NCBI GenBank assembly: GCA_002505765.1
Contig: DAVZ01000032.1
Span: 1-64,000, forward strand
Length of the DNA stretch: 64,000 nt
Source of the DNA: Methanobacterium sp. UBA176
Lineage (GTDB): Archaea; Methanobacteriota; Methanobacteria; Methanobacteriales; Methanobacteriaceae
Direction: 5' to 3'
The translations under genes and the position numbers were made by a program. The notes under the pieces were generated by a model. That model saw only the letters and a list, made by a program, of their open reading frames with translations, had not been told where the DNA came from and ran no database searches. Below are positions 49,242 through 58,986 of this stretch, piece by piece. The first letter of the stretch is position 1. Each line of letters opens with the position of its first letter.

Positions 49242-49957
49242 AAGAAGGAGATTTTATAAGGCTCGATTACACCGGAAAGGTAAAGGAAACCGGCGATATA
49301 TTTGACAGCACCAGCGAAGAAGTAGCAGAAGAAGCTGGACTTAAAACAGAAAATAAAACTTTCAGCCCCATTCCAATAGCAGTAGGGGTAGGACATGTTC
49401 TTAAAGGACTTGACAGCGGATTAGTGGGTATGGAAGCTGGTGAAAAGAAGACAATTGAAGTTAAACCTGAAGATGCATTTGGAGCAAGGGATCCAAAAGC
49501 GATACAGCTCATACCAATGGTTGAATTTAAAAGACAAAACATCAGGCCCCAGGTAGGCATGAACATGACACTTGAAGGTCATACAGGTAAAATAAGGAAC
49601 GTAAGCGGTGGAAGAGTCACTGTAGACTTCAACCACGAGCTTGCAGGTAAAACACTTGTTTATGATGTTGAAGTTAAAGAAATCATTGAAGATGACCTGG
49701 AAAAAGTTTATGGAATAATCGAACTTCAGTACCCCAACCCTAATATCGGTCCAAAAGACCACGAAGTAAAAATTGAAGAGGGAAATGTGATAATATACCT
49801 CAATGAAATGGCCAGATTCGATAACCAGATCACTTATGCTAAATTCAGGATTGCAAGGGATATCTGGGACAATATGGGTATAAACAGGGTCGAATTCGTG
49901 GATGTGTTCGAGAAAAAAGTGAATACTGAAGAAGAAAAAGAAGAAGCAGAAGAATAA
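49232..49957 (+). CDS. FKBP-type peptidyl-prolyl isomerase (long archaeal type)
   Basis: A 241-residue cytoplasmic PPIase. The FKBP domain (DFIRLDYTGKVKETGDIFDST...) is interrupted by an IF (insert-in-flap) chaperone domain at about residues 85-130. A C-terminal domain of ~80 residues (from ~150) is the archaeal FKBP26 extension. An acidic tail ends the protein. AGGAGG before the ATG; overlaps the previous gene. Confidence 0.88.
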   Translation: MAIKEGDFIRLDYTGKVKETGDIFDSTSEEVAEEAGLKTENKTFSPIPIAVGVGHVLKGLDSGLVGMEAGEKKTIEVKPEDAFGARDPKAIQLIPMVEFKRQNIRPQVGMNMTLEGHTGKIRNVSGGRVTVDFNHELAGKTLVYDVEVKEIIEDDLEKVYGIIELQYPNPNIGPKDHEVKIEEGNVIIYLNEMARFDNQITYAKFRIARDIWDNMGINRVEFVDVFEKKVNTEEEKEEAEE

Positions 49958-49978
49958 TTTAATTCTTCAATTTCTATT

Positions 49979-50356
49979 TTATTTTTGCCATTTATTTTTA
50001 TCTGAGAATGCGCTGGATATACAATACTTTAGATGTTCCTCTTTTATAGGTTTACTTAAGATAATAGCGTCTTCTGGTAGTTGTAACGATTTATTTAAAC
50101 AGTTTTTATAAAAAACAGTCAGAAATATAATTGGGATTTTATAAAGGTCCCTTATTTTGTTTGCAGCTTCTATACTGTTTATTTTACCTTTTAACTGTAT
50201 TTCAATTAAAATTAAATCTGGATTTAAATTTCCTGTTTCTTTAATTGCTTCTTCTCCAGTCGAAGCCACAGCAACCACATTATGTCCTAAATTTGTTAAA
50301 GTAGTTTTTAAATCTAAAATGGTATTAGATTCATTTTCAACAATTAAAATATTCAT
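49979..50356 (-). CDS. Response-regulator receiver, degenerate
   Basis: A 125-residue stand-alone CheY-like receiver. The phospho-acceptor Asp is replaced by Glu52 (DLILIEIQL), and the acidic pocket lacks one Asp (IVENES: Glu7, Asn8). The switch Thr80 and Lys102 are kept. So it may be locked in an active-like state, or bind partners without phosphorylation. No histidine kinase lies nearby. Archaeal origin by lateral transfer is common for such genes. Confidence 0.8.
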   Translation of the reverse strand: MNILIVENESNTILDLKTTLTNLGHNVVAVASTGEEAIKETGNLNPDLILIEIQLKGKINSIEAANKIRDLYKIPIIFLTVFYKNCLNKSLQLPEDAIILSKPIKEEHLKYCISSAFSDKNKWQK

Positions 50357-50406
50357 AAAATCAAATCCTTTTTCATTGCAATTGAAATTAAAATTTAAAA
50401 ATAAGG

Positions 50407-51105
50407 TTAATTATCTACTTTAAAACTATTTATAATAATATCAAAATTCGGTTTTTCTTTAGCATAATCCCAATTTTGGGCGTCAAAAACCATTAGATAT
50501 GTTTTTCCATTTTTCACAAAAACTATATGTAAATATTTCCTGTCTATTACTGGAGGGAACACATTATAAATTAAAAATACATCTTCATAAGCCGTTTTAC
50601 CATCAATATTTATTGTGTTATTTGAGACTCTAATACCAAATGAATCCATGTCATTTCTCATTATATCAATTATTTCTTGCTCTGAAAGAGTATCCTTTGT
50701 TGGAATAGACGAAAGATCTGAAGAATTACCTTTAATTAAATCGCCAGGAATTGCAGTGCCATATTTTGAAAATGGATCATCTCTATTTAAGTTATCTGGT
50801 ATTGCATAAGCCGGATCATTTGGATCAGGTATTTCACTGTTATTTATTATTTGAATCTGGAAATGAGGTGCAAACATACTTGTTTCTGGTGAACCAATAA
50901 TCATAGTTCCATTTCCAACATTAGTAGTTCCAATATGCCAGCCATCAGGACATTTAAAACTAACTCCTGCCACAGAATAAGTGCAATTATCAGTTTTATT
51001 GACTTCAGTAATATTACTTGAGCCATTATCAGCATATAAACATCCGGATATCCCTACAATTCCCAAAATTAAAATTATTGAAAATATAGATGTTATTTGG
51101 TTCAT
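50407..51105 (-). CDS. Lipoprotein with PsbP-like domain
   Basis: A 232-residue exported lipoprotein: signal and lipobox (GISGC, Cys22), linker, then a PsbP-like domain (SVAGVSFKCPDGWHIGT, FKVDN at the end after DIIINSF). The IINSF/L closing resembles the lipoprotein at 47532. Function unknown. Confidence 0.6.
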   Translation of the reverse strand: MNQITSIFSIILILGIVGISGCLYADNGSSNITEVNKTDNCTYSVAGVSFKCPDGWHIGTTNVGNGTMIIGSPETSMFAPHFQIQIINNSEIPDPNDPAYAIPDNLNRDDPFSKYGTAIPGDLIKGNSSDLSSIPTKDTLSEQEIIDIMRNDMDSFGIRVSNNTINIDGKTAYEDVFLIYNVFPPVIDRKYLHIVFVKNGKTYLMVFDAQNWDYAKEKPNFDIIINSFKVDN

Positions 51106-51486
51106 AAAATATGGCCCCCTATGATTAATAATGAATATCTATCATTTTAATATTAATAATTTAGGATAATAAATAAATGGACTACTATTTTCTATTATCA
51201 CGAGTAAAATGTTCTTAGCTGCCAAGCAAAGCTCGATAGAATGGCGCTAAAGCACCTGAACGGTTCTTTCTAAATTCAAAATAAATTATTTAAATAAAAC
51301 TATGGAAAATAAAATTTAAATAAGTTAAATGTCTGTTTTTAGCGTAAATATTAAAATTTGGGCATTGTTAAATGAAAATCTATATTTTTCAGGTGCCGAA
51401 ACTGTGGGATTTTAGATATTTTCAAGATATTTGATTTTAAATCAATAAAATGAATTTAAAGTATAAAACTAAGAAATAAAAAATTA
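51106..51486. other. Intergenic region with a GC-richer island
   Basis: About 380 bp. A GC-richer stretch at 51199-51272 (CACGAGTAAAATG ... CCTGAACGGTTCT) stands out in AT-rich surroundings and can form short stems (CGAG/CTCG, AGAA/TTCT), but matches no RNA class I recognise. Nothing else is evident. Confidence 0.35.
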
Positions 51487-53037
51487 TTAAGGCCAGGTAA
51501 GTAATTTAGGTACTTTAACACCTTTAAATTTCTCCCTTACATCTTCTGGCCAGTTTTCAGTGTCAAAACCTTTCTGAGCAAGGAATCCGAAAACCCACCG
51601 GGTTAAACCGATACCTGTGCACCCTGTCCATATTCTGTGGTTATGGGTTTCTTTTACTGAAAATCCCTCCACAAAATGGGTTCCGTGGATATTTGCAGAT
51701 ACAACTGCAACGCCCTTTTCCTGCCCGGGCACATTAAGCCGCATTTCCTTTTTAGGGATGTCAGGAAATTCTATCCCACGTTTTTCAATTTTCCTGCCTT
51801 CAAGATAGAATGGATCATCGCCTACTTCAGTGTACCAGTCAAGCCCCATCTCATTTGCAATATCATGGGAGATGTCAACGGTCTGATCCCGTAATTTTTC
51901 GGTCTGTTTGGGTGTTCCAAGCCATACAAGCTCTATACGCTGGAATTCGTGTACACGGTCAAGTCCTTTTGCTCCTCCAGCTTCCCAGCGGTATGTCCAT
52001 CCGCTTCTGTCGAAGAATTTAATGGGCAGGTCTTTCTCGTCAACCACCTGGTGGCTTAAAAACTCGTAGAATGGTTCGCACTGTGCTGGTGCCAGCACGT
52101 ATGATGGATCCTTTAAACCTTTCTTTAAAAGGTCAATGGGGACTTCTCGTTTGATGGTAAGCTCATCCCTGAATTTATCAAACAGTAATGGGTCTCTACG
52201 TGGTGCAGAGCAGTAATACATTCCTTCAGGAAGTCCCTCCATGTATTTCATCCGTTCCATTACTGGAATTGGAATGAGCTTTGGAAACAGGCATTCATCA
52301 AAATCAAGTTTTAGGATGAGTTTTTCCATGAATATTTCTTCAAAAGCGCGCTGCAGGGCTACTAAAGGTGGAGCGTAGAACCACTGTCCCCTTCCAGCGA
52401 ATTTTTTGACCCACCCAAGCTTTGCAGCCTCTTCAGTTGGGTCTCCTTCAAAGAAGTACTTTTGAATGCATCTTTTCTCTAAAATGGTGCCTGGTTCTAC
52501 CTTTGTAACCTGCTTGGTGAGTATATCTGAAGGTCCACATTCATTTTCGGGAATATGGCTTGTAACAGCGCTGGTTACATGTTTAATAACCCTATCGATG
52601 ATGTGTTTCCTTAAATCGCTTTCTTCTAACCCTTTAAATTCAAGGATTACTTCATCATCTTTAATTTCGTAATTGTCCACGTAGGGAACATCTTTTAATT
52701 CTACCCTTTCATCTGTAGGTATTTCAATTTTATAATCAGTTACAGTTATATTTCTTACACCAAGGCGGTATTTTTTACCCAATAATTGTGTTAGAGGCTT
52801 TTTTATCCTTAGTATGGCATCGTGAGCACGTCCACGTCTTCCGGATACCATTTCAATCTGCAGTGTATCTCCTTTCAAATTCCAATCTGTTATTTTTGAA
52901 GCATCATGTAATTGGTCTTCAGGAACTCCTTTAATGAATATTTGGGCATTTGCTTCATCTATAAACTTTTTTATATCTCCTTTTGCTTCTTCTGCATCTT
53001 TACTAAATGTAATTTCCCCTTTAAGTGTGAATTTCAT
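51487..53037 (-). CDS. serS: Seryl-tRNA synthetase, archaeal type 2
   Basis: A 516-residue methanogen-type SerRS, zinc-dependent and distinct from the bacterial type. The N-terminal tRNA-binding domain (~1-165) is followed by class II catalytic motifs: motif 1 region around CLFPKLIPIP, motif 2 FFDRSGWTYRWEAGGAKGLDRVHEFQR, and motif 3 GLTRW. Family zinc ligands lie in PAQCEPF and TGCTG. Preceded by a weak AGAAGGTG-type site. Confidence 0.93.
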   Translation of the reverse strand: MKFTLKGEITFSKDAEEAKGDIKKFIDEANAQIFIKGVPEDQLHDASKITDWNLKGDTLQIEMVSGRRGRAHDAILRIKKPLTQLLGKKYRLGVRNITVTDYKIEIPTDERVELKDVPYVDNYEIKDDEVILEFKGLEESDLRKHIIDRVIKHVTSAVTSHIPENECGPSDILTKQVTKVEPGTILEKRCIQKYFFEGDPTEEAAKLGWVKKFAGRGQWFYAPPLVALQRAFEEIFMEKLILKLDFDECLFPKLIPIPVMERMKYMEGLPEGMYYCSAPRRDPLLFDKFRDELTIKREVPIDLLKKGLKDPSYVLAPAQCEPFYEFLSHQVVDEKDLPIKFFDRSGWTYRWEAGGAKGLDRVHEFQRIELVWLGTPKQTEKLRDQTVDISHDIANEMGLDWYTEVGDDPFYLEGRKIEKRGIEFPDIPKKEMRLNVPGQEKGVAVVSANIHGTHFVEGFSVKETHNHRIWTGCTGIGLTRWVFGFLAQKGFDTENWPEDVREKFKGVKVPKLLTWP

Positions 53038-53066
53038 TTCTTCACCTTCTAATTATAATAAAGTAA

Positions 53067-53300
53067 TTATTCATTATTTGTAAAATCTATAATTTTTTCA
53101 GCCATCATCTCACAAAATAGAATATCATCCACTGTTGCAAGGATTGTTCTAAGCGATTTCGACTCTAATTTGCAAATTAAACTATTATCTTCAATATAAG
53201 ATGTGATAAAATCCATGTTATCTGGTTTAATTGATTCCAGTGCAATTATAGCCTCTTTTTTTGTTTTATATTTAAAGATAATTTTAGACCATACTTCCAT
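53067..53300 (-). CDS. KEOPS complex subunit Pcc1
   Basis: A 77-residue protein with the KEOPS Pcc1 pattern (AIIALESIKPDN and ICKLESKSLRTILATVDDILFCEMMAEKII). Pcc1 dimerises the complex that makes t6A37 on tRNA. It lies between cooC and serS on the same strand. Confidence 0.78.
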   Translation of the reverse strand: MEVWSKIIFKYKTKKEAIIALESIKPDNMDFITSYIEDNSLICKLESKSLRTILATVDDILFCEMMAEKIIDFTNNE

Positions 53301-53313
53301 AGTTTTAATTCCT

Positions 53314-54093
53314 CTATTTATAACTTAAAAATTTTTGTGCAATTTTTTCTATTGATTTAAATGCAGCAGAATCTGGATAATCAATAAGGGGTTTTCCTTC
53401 CATATCAGCCAGTATAACATTTTCATCTCTTGGAATACTTCCAATTACTTCAAGACCCATATCTTTAAGTTTTTTCATGACAAAATCCTCCTCTGTTTCG
53501 TTAGATGATTTATTTATTACACAGGCAATTTTTGGGATACCTATATCCGATGCAAGCCTTTTAATACGCTTTGCAGTTTCAAGAGACTTGAGACCGGGCT
53601 CTACAACTATAATCATCAGATCGACAGCCTCTGCAGTCTTCCTTCCAAGGTGTTCAACACCTGCTTCCATGTCCAGAATGACAATTTCGTCTTTTTTAAG
53701 GATTAAGTTCCGCATGAGTGCTTTAAGAAGAACAGATGCAGGGCAAATGCATCCGTCACCTCCCTTATCAATGGTACCCATTACAAGAAGCTTCAGGTTC
53801 CCTTCTTCATCGTAATTTATGGACAGTGATTCAGGAAGATCACTAATTTTTGGATTCATTCTAAAAACCTCCCCATAGGATGATCCAGGTTCTATACCGG
53901 TTCTTTCTTTTATCAAGTCTTTCATCTTTGAAATTGGGGTAATCAGCTCCTTTATACCAAGACTTGACGCAAGGTTCATGTCTGGATCTGCATCAATAGC
54001 GAATACTTTATAACGTTGTGACAATATACATGCTAATGTTCCAGATAGGGTTGTTTTACCGACCCCTCCTTTTCCAGTTATGGCAATTTTCAT
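53314..54093 (-). CDS. cooC: Nickel-inserting ATPase for CODH
   Basis: A 259-residue MinD/NifH-like P-loop ATPase. Walker A GKGGVGKTT is at residues 7-15, and the CxC pair Cys115/Cys117 (GCICPAS) forms the metal-binding site at the dimer interface, as in CooC. It inserts nickel into CO dehydrogenase; CdhA is encoded at 31 kb and a CooT at 43.7 kb, so the maturation set is split. The ATG at 54093 follows AGGTG by seven bases; a GTG at 54102 sits on that site. Confidence 0.85.
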   Translation of the reverse strand: MKIAITGKGGVGKTTLSGTLACILSQRYKVFAIDADPDMNLASSLGIKELITPISKMKDLIKERTGIEPGSSYGEVFRMNPKISDLPESLSINYDEEGNLKLLVMGTIDKGGDGCICPASVLLKALMRNLILKKDEIVILDMEAGVEHLGRKTAEAVDLMIIVVEPGLKSLETAKRIKRLASDIGIPKIACVINKSSNETEEDFVMKKLKDMGLEVIGSIPRDENVILADMEGKPLIDYPDSAAFKSIEKIAQKFLSYK

Positions 54094-54225
54094 AACTAAC
54101 ACCTATTATATGATTATATACAAATGAGATAATCAGATTTTTCTCAAGAATTTGTATTATTGTTTGTATATTAGAAGGAATGTTTATTAACTTATACAAT
54201 CAAGAATTTATAAGGAGGATTATTA

Positions 54226-54708
54226 GTGACTAGAGCATACACAAGAAAAGAATACATTAGAAAAATTCCTGGTTCCAGGATAGTTCAGTATGATATGGGG
54301 AACCTTTCAGGAGATTTCCCAATAACAGTAAGTCTGGCCTTAAAAAAGGCAGCTCATCTATCTCATAACTCACTGGAGGCCGCAAGGATTGCTACAAACA
54401 GATATATGCAGCGAAGGGCAGGTAGGATGGGTTACCATCTAAAAATAAGAGTTTATCCTCATCATATTGTAAGAGAAAATCCAATGGCAACTGGTGCGGG
54501 TGCTGACAGGGTACAGGATGGAATGAGAAAGGCATTCGGAAAACCTGTAAGCTCTGTTGCAATCGCAAAAGCAGATCAAAAGATTTTAACAATAAGGACA
54601 AACAAGAAAAACTTTAATGACGCCAAAGTGGCTCTAAAAAGAGCATCTATGAAATTCCCAGTTCCATGCAGGATTGTTGTAGATAAGGGTGAAGAACTAA
54701 TAAAATAA
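54226..54708 (+). CDS. rpl10e: Ribosomal protein L10e
   Basis: A 160-residue large-subunit protein of the archaeal/eukaryal L10e (uL16) family, near the ribosome's peptidyl-transferase centre. Conserved blocks: RKIPGSRIVQYDMGN, RMGYHLKIRVYPHHIVRENPMATGAGADR and MRKAFGKPVSSVA. Starts at GTG with AAGGAGG upstream. A promoter of its own is likely since it is divergent from cooC. Confidence 0.95.
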   Translation: MTRAYTRKEYIRKIPGSRIVQYDMGNLSGDFPITVSLALKKAAHLSHNSLEAARIATNRYMQRRAGRMGYHLKIRVYPHHIVRENPMATGAGADRVQDGMRKAFGKPVSSVAIAKADQKILTIRTNKKNFNDAKVALKRASMKFPVPCRIVVDKGEELIK

Positions 54709-54900
54709 GAGTTTAAATGCGTTTTTAGAAGTTTAAAATGATTTTTGAGAAATTATATAAATTTTTCATTAATTTCAATCGTTAAATAGGATTAAAAACT
54801 CTAAAAGTCCATAATCTTTTGGTAAAATTTTATAAGATTAGGATCAATATACTACGAAATATAGAAAAAAAATAAATAAGTAAATAAGTGGAATGATAGC

Positions 54901-57195
54901 ATGAAGTATGTCAAATTATTTGAAGAGCTTAATAAGGAAGATGTGGCAATTGCTGGTGGTAAAGGTGCGAATTTAGGGGAGTTAACCCAGGCAGGAATAT
55001 CTGTACCTCCTGGATTTGTTGTAACAGCAGCAACATATGATAAATTTATTAGAAAAACGGGTATCTTTGATGAAATAATGGACATTCTCAATGCTACAGA
55101 TGTCAACAAAACAAAAGAACTTCAAGAAACATCAGCAAAAATAAAGAAAATCATTTTAGACTCATATATGCCTGATGATATAAGAACAACCATTATAGAG
55201 GCTTACAATGCATTATGTGGACGAATTGGTAAAGAAAATGCTTTTGTTGCCATAAGATCATCTGCAACGGCAGAAGACCTTCCTGAAGCATCATTTGCAG
55301 GTCAACAAGATACTTTTCTTAATATTAGAGGACCAGAAGATGTTTTAATCTACGTACAAAAATGTTGGGCATCCCTATTTGAATCCCGAGCTATATTTTA
55401 TAGGGAAGAGCATAATTTTGAACATTCTAAAGTATATATCGCTGTAGTGGTCCAGGAAATGGTGAACGCTGAAAAAGCAGGCGTTATGTTCACCGTCCAT
55501 CCTTCCACAGGTGAAGAAAAAATACTAATTGAAGCAGCATGGGGACTTGGAGAAGCGGTTGTATCAGGCACAGTAACTCCTGATACCTACTGGGTGGATA
55601 AAAAAACCGAAAAACTCATTGAATCTGTAATAAGTGAGAAAAATATAATGTTTAAAAAAGATCCAACAGTGGGAAAGACCATTAAAGTGGGGGTTCCAGA
55701 AGATCTCATAAATAAACAGGTTTTAACAGATGATGAAATTGTGGCACTTACCAAATTGGGAAAAAGAATCCACGACCATTATGGGTTTCCACAGGACACT
55801 GAATGGGCAATAGAAGAGGGAACGGTCTATATGTTGCAGTCAAGACCTGTTACAACACTTAATATGGACAATGGGGCCGAAATTGAGGAAGAATTGGAAG
55901 AAGAAAGAATCATAATCACTAAAGGACTTGGTGCAAGTCCGGGAATGGCTTCAGGCGCTGTTAAAATAATAAGGGATACAGATGAACTTGATAAAATATT
56001 GGAAGGAGATATCCTAGTAACTGTTATGACCACTCCAGATATGGTTCCTGCAATGAAAAGAGCCGACGGAATAATTACCGACGAAGGTGGAGTAACCTGT
56101 CACGCTGCAATTGTTTCAAGAGAACTTGGAATACCCTGTGTGGTTGGAACAGGTGATGCAACAAAGATTTTTAAAGAAAACGAAATTATAACATTGGATG
56201 GAGACAAAGGAATTGTATACAAAGGAAAAATTGCAGAAACAGAGAAAAAAAAGACCACTGAAGAACAACCAGCTATGGCACAGGCCCCAATTTTAACTGT
56301 TACAGAAGTTAAGGTAAATGTAAGCATGCCCGAAGCAGCTAAAAAAGCAGCAGCAACTGGTGCTGATGGTGTAGGGCTTCTTAGAACTGAACACATGATG
56401 TTAACATCAGGGGTGCACCCTAAAAAGTTCATAAGTGATGGAAAAGAGGACGAACTTATAAAAATCCTTGTTGAAAACATTCTCAAGGTTGTAGATGAAT
56501 TCTATCCAAAACCAGTATGGTATAGAACTCTTGATGCTCCAACAGATGAATTTAAGTCTCTTAAAGGTGGAGAAGACGAACCATACGAACATAACCCAAT
56601 GCTTGGATGGAGGGGAATTAGAAGAGAATTAGACGAGCCTGAAATTTTAAAGGCAGAATTTAAAGCTATTAAGAAACTCCACGAGCAGGGATACACAAAC
56701 ATTGGAATAATGATTCCACTGGTTCAGCATCCTGATGAACTTAGAAAAGCAAAACAGATAGCCGAAGAAGTTGGTTTAAAACCTCAAAAAACAATTGAAT
56801 TTGGTATAATGGTGGAAACACCAGGAGCAGCTCTTGTAATTGAGGACTTTATAGCTGAAGGACTTGACTTTGTAAGCTTTGGAACAAACGACTTAACTCA
56901 ATACACACTTGCAATTGACAGAAACAATGAAAATGTTGCAGGTCTTTACACAGAAGGGCATCCTGCAGTGCTTAAACTCATTGATAGAGTTATAAGAATT
57001 TGTAACAAGCATGGAGTAAAAACAAGCATCTGCGGACAGGCTGGAAGTATGCCTAAAATAGTTGAAAAACTTGTTGAGGCAGGAATCGAAAGCGTATCTG
57101 CAAACACTGATGCAGTTGCCACAGTACGAGAAGTTGTAGCCAGAGTTGAAAAGAAACTCGTCTTAGAAGCTGCACGAAAGCGTTTACAGGAGTAA
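54901..57195 (+). CDS. ppsA: Phosphoenolpyruvate synthase
   Basis: A 764-residue PEP synthase making PEP from pyruvate and ATP, the entry to gluconeogenesis in autotrophs. Domains in order: ATP-grasp-like (GGKGANLGELTQAG, IRSSATAEDLP), the swivelling phosphohistidine domain with GGVTCHAAIVSRELG (His near 401), and the PEP/pyruvate-binding C-terminal barrel (GLLRTEHM, GTNDLTQYTL, ICGQAGS). Full length. Confidence 0.95.
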   Translation: MKYVKLFEELNKEDVAIAGGKGANLGELTQAGISVPPGFVVTAATYDKFIRKTGIFDEIMDILNATDVNKTKELQETSAKIKKIILDSYMPDDIRTTIIEAYNALCGRIGKENAFVAIRSSATAEDLPEASFAGQQDTFLNIRGPEDVLIYVQKCWASLFESRAIFYREEHNFEHSKVYIAVVVQEMVNAEKAGVMFTVHPSTGEEKILIEAAWGLGEAVVSGTVTPDTYWVDKKTEKLIESVISEKNIMFKKDPTVGKTIKVGVPEDLINKQVLTDDEIVALTKLGKRIHDHYGFPQDTEWAIEEGTVYMLQSRPVTTLNMDNGAEIEEELEEERIIITKGLGASPGMASGAVKIIRDTDELDKILEGDILVTVMTTPDMVPAMKRADGIITDEGGVTCHAAIVSRELGIPCVVGTGDATKIFKENEIITLDGDKGIVYKGKIAETEKKKTTEEQPAMAQAPILTVTEVKVNVSMPEAAKKAAATGADGVGLLRTEHMMLTSGVHPKKFISDGKEDELIKILVENILKVVDEFYPKPVWYRTLDAPTDEFKSLKGGEDEPYEHNPMLGWRGIRRELDEPEILKAEFKAIKKLHEQGYTNIGIMIPLVQHPDELRKAKQIAEEVGLKPQKTIEFGIMVETPGAALVIEDFIAEGLDFVSFGTNDLTQYTLAIDRNNENVAGLYTEGHPAVLKLIDRVIRICNKHGVKTSICGQAGSMPKIVEKLVEAGIESVSANTDAVATVREVVARVEKKLVLEAARKRLQE

Positions 57196-57258
57196 GCACT
57201 GATTTTTCTGTTTTTTACATTATTTATCTAACTCATTACTATTTTTTAGGGAATTAAA

Positions 57259-58482
57259 ATGGATAAAAAAGGAATCACCTGGCAGGAAATCTCTGAAAAG
57301 CTTAAAAGATTTAAAAGAGCTGACATGACATACAAATCCGGCCGAATATTGGGTTCGATGTGTACATGCCCCCATGAAATCGGCTTGAAAGCTTATTACA
57401 TGTTTTTAGAATCTAATTTAGGTGATTCGGGCCTCTTTGAAGGGACTAAAAAGCTGGAAAAAGAAGTAATAGAAATGCTTGGAGACCTTCTTGGCAAAAA
57501 AGATGTTTGCGGCCATATAATAACTGGAGGCACTGAAGCAAACATAATGGCCATGAGAGCAGCAAGAAATTCAAACAAAGTTAAAGATCCAGAGATAATT
57601 GTCCCTAAATCTGCTCATTTTTCATTTGAAAAGGCAGCAGATATGCTGAACCTAAGAATAAGAGAAGCTGAACTTGATGATGATTACCGTATAGATATAA
57701 AATCTGTTAAAGAGCTTATATCTTCTAAAACTGTTGCTGTAGTTGGTATTGCAGGAACCACAGAACTTGGAGTAATTGATCCAATAGAAAAATTATCAAA
57801 TCTATGCGTTGCTAAAAATATATATTTACACGTAGATGCTGCTTTTGGAGGGTTTTCAATTCCCTTTTTAAAAGAAAAAAGGTTTCCTAAATTTGATTTT
57901 TCACTTGAAGGCGTTTCTTCAATTACCATCGACCCCCATAAAATGGGACTTGCACCCATTCCAACAGGATGTATTTTATTTAGAGATAGAAGTTTTCTTA
58001 AAAGTATAAGTACAGAAACTCCATATCTCACTGAAAAGGAACAATCTACAATAGTAGGAACAAGATCTGGGGCTTCTGCAGCAGCAACATGGGCTCTTCT
58101 TAAATATTTTGGAAGAGATGGTTATGCAAAAATTGCAGAGGGTTGTATGGAAGTAACAGAGTTTCTGGCAGAAGGTATTGAAAAATCAGGATTTAAATTA
58201 ATTAGAAAACCAGAATTAAATATTGTAGCATTTAAATCTGATAAAATAATAATTGATGAAATTGTAAGCCAACTTGAAGATAAAGGATGGGCAGTTTCAG
58301 TTACAGCTTACCCCAAAGCCATAAGAATCGTGGTTATGCCCCACGTAAAAATGGAGCATGTAAAAGAATTTTTAGATGACCTTGAAGAGATTCATTCAAA
58401 GCATGTCCTGGATGGGCTACCCCAGGAAAATGAAAAGAACACCTATTTAAAATTAGCAGACAAAACAGGACAGGGCAAATGA
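57259..58482 (+). CDS. mfnA: L-tyrosine decarboxylase (methanofuran synthesis)
   Basis: A 407-residue PLP decarboxylase making tyramine, the first step of methanofuran synthesis in methanogens. GGTEANIMA binds the phosphate; the cofactor Lys228 lies in DPHKMG. Some homologues also decarboxylate aspartate to beta-alanine. It stands alone, with 6 bp to the fumarase gene. Confidence 0.9.
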   Translation: MDKKGITWQEISEKLKRFKRADMTYKSGRILGSMCTCPHEIGLKAYYMFLESNLGDSGLFEGTKKLEKEVIEMLGDLLGKKDVCGHIITGGTEANIMAMRAARNSNKVKDPEIIVPKSAHFSFEKAADMLNLRIREAELDDDYRIDIKSVKELISSKTVAVVGIAGTTELGVIDPIEKLSNLCVAKNIYLHVDAAFGGFSIPFLKEKRFPKFDFSLEGVSSITIDPHKMGLAPIPTGCILFRDRSFLKSISTETPYLTEKEQSTIVGTRSGASAAATWALLKYFGRDGYAKIAEGCMEVTEFLAEGIEKSGFKLIRKPELNIVAFKSDKIIIDEIVSQLEDKGWAVSVTAYPKAIRIVVMPHVKMEHVKEFLDDLEEIHSKHVLDGLPQENEKNTYLKLADKTGQGK

Positions 58483-58488
58483 TCATTC

Positions 58489-58983
58489 ATGAAAATAATT
58501 AACATGCCAGTAAGCAATGAGATAATTGAAGGTCTTAATATGGGAGATAGGATAAAAATCTATGGAAAAATATTCACAGGCAGAGACGCTGCACTCCCCA
58601 AACTTGTTGAATCTTTAAAAAACAGTGAAAAACTGATTGATATTGATGGATCAGCCATAATGCACACTGCTGTAAGCGATGCAGGCATGGCCCCTACAAC
58701 CAGTAATAAAGAGGAGATTGAAGAAAGTATTCCATTTCTGTCAAAAGCTGGAGTTAAAATTCATATTGGAAAGGGAGCTTTAAGCGAAAAAACTATTAAA
58801 GCCCTTAATAGAGAGTGTTCTATTTTTGTTGTAACTCCGCCGGCTGCTGCACTTCTTACAAGCAAGATTAAATCTAAAAAAATCGCTGCATTTGCTGAAG
58901 AGGGGATGGAAGCAATACATGAATTGGAAGTTGTTGGGATTCCGTGTATTGTTGCAGTTGCTCATGGGAGTTCTATATATTGA
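58489..58983 (+). CDS. Fumarase/tartrate dehydratase beta subunit
   Basis: A 164-residue protein matching the C-terminal (beta) domain of class I fumarases: GKIFTGRDAALPKLVESL, DIDGSAIMHTAV, VTPPAAALLTSKI and AFAEEGMEAIHELEVVGIPCIVAV. The alpha subunit with the [4Fe-4S] cluster is not in the window. Archaeal two-subunit fumarases keep separate genes. GATCATTCATG start, weak site. Confidence 0.85.
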   Translation: MKIINMPVSNEIIEGLNMGDRIKIYGKIFTGRDAALPKLVESLKNSEKLIDIDGSAIMHTAVSDAGMAPTTSNKEEIEESIPFLSKAGVKIHIGKGALSEKTIKALNRECSIFVVTPPAAALLTSKIKSKKIAAFAEEGMEAIHELEVVGIPCIVAVAHGSSIY

Positions 58984-58986
58984 ATA

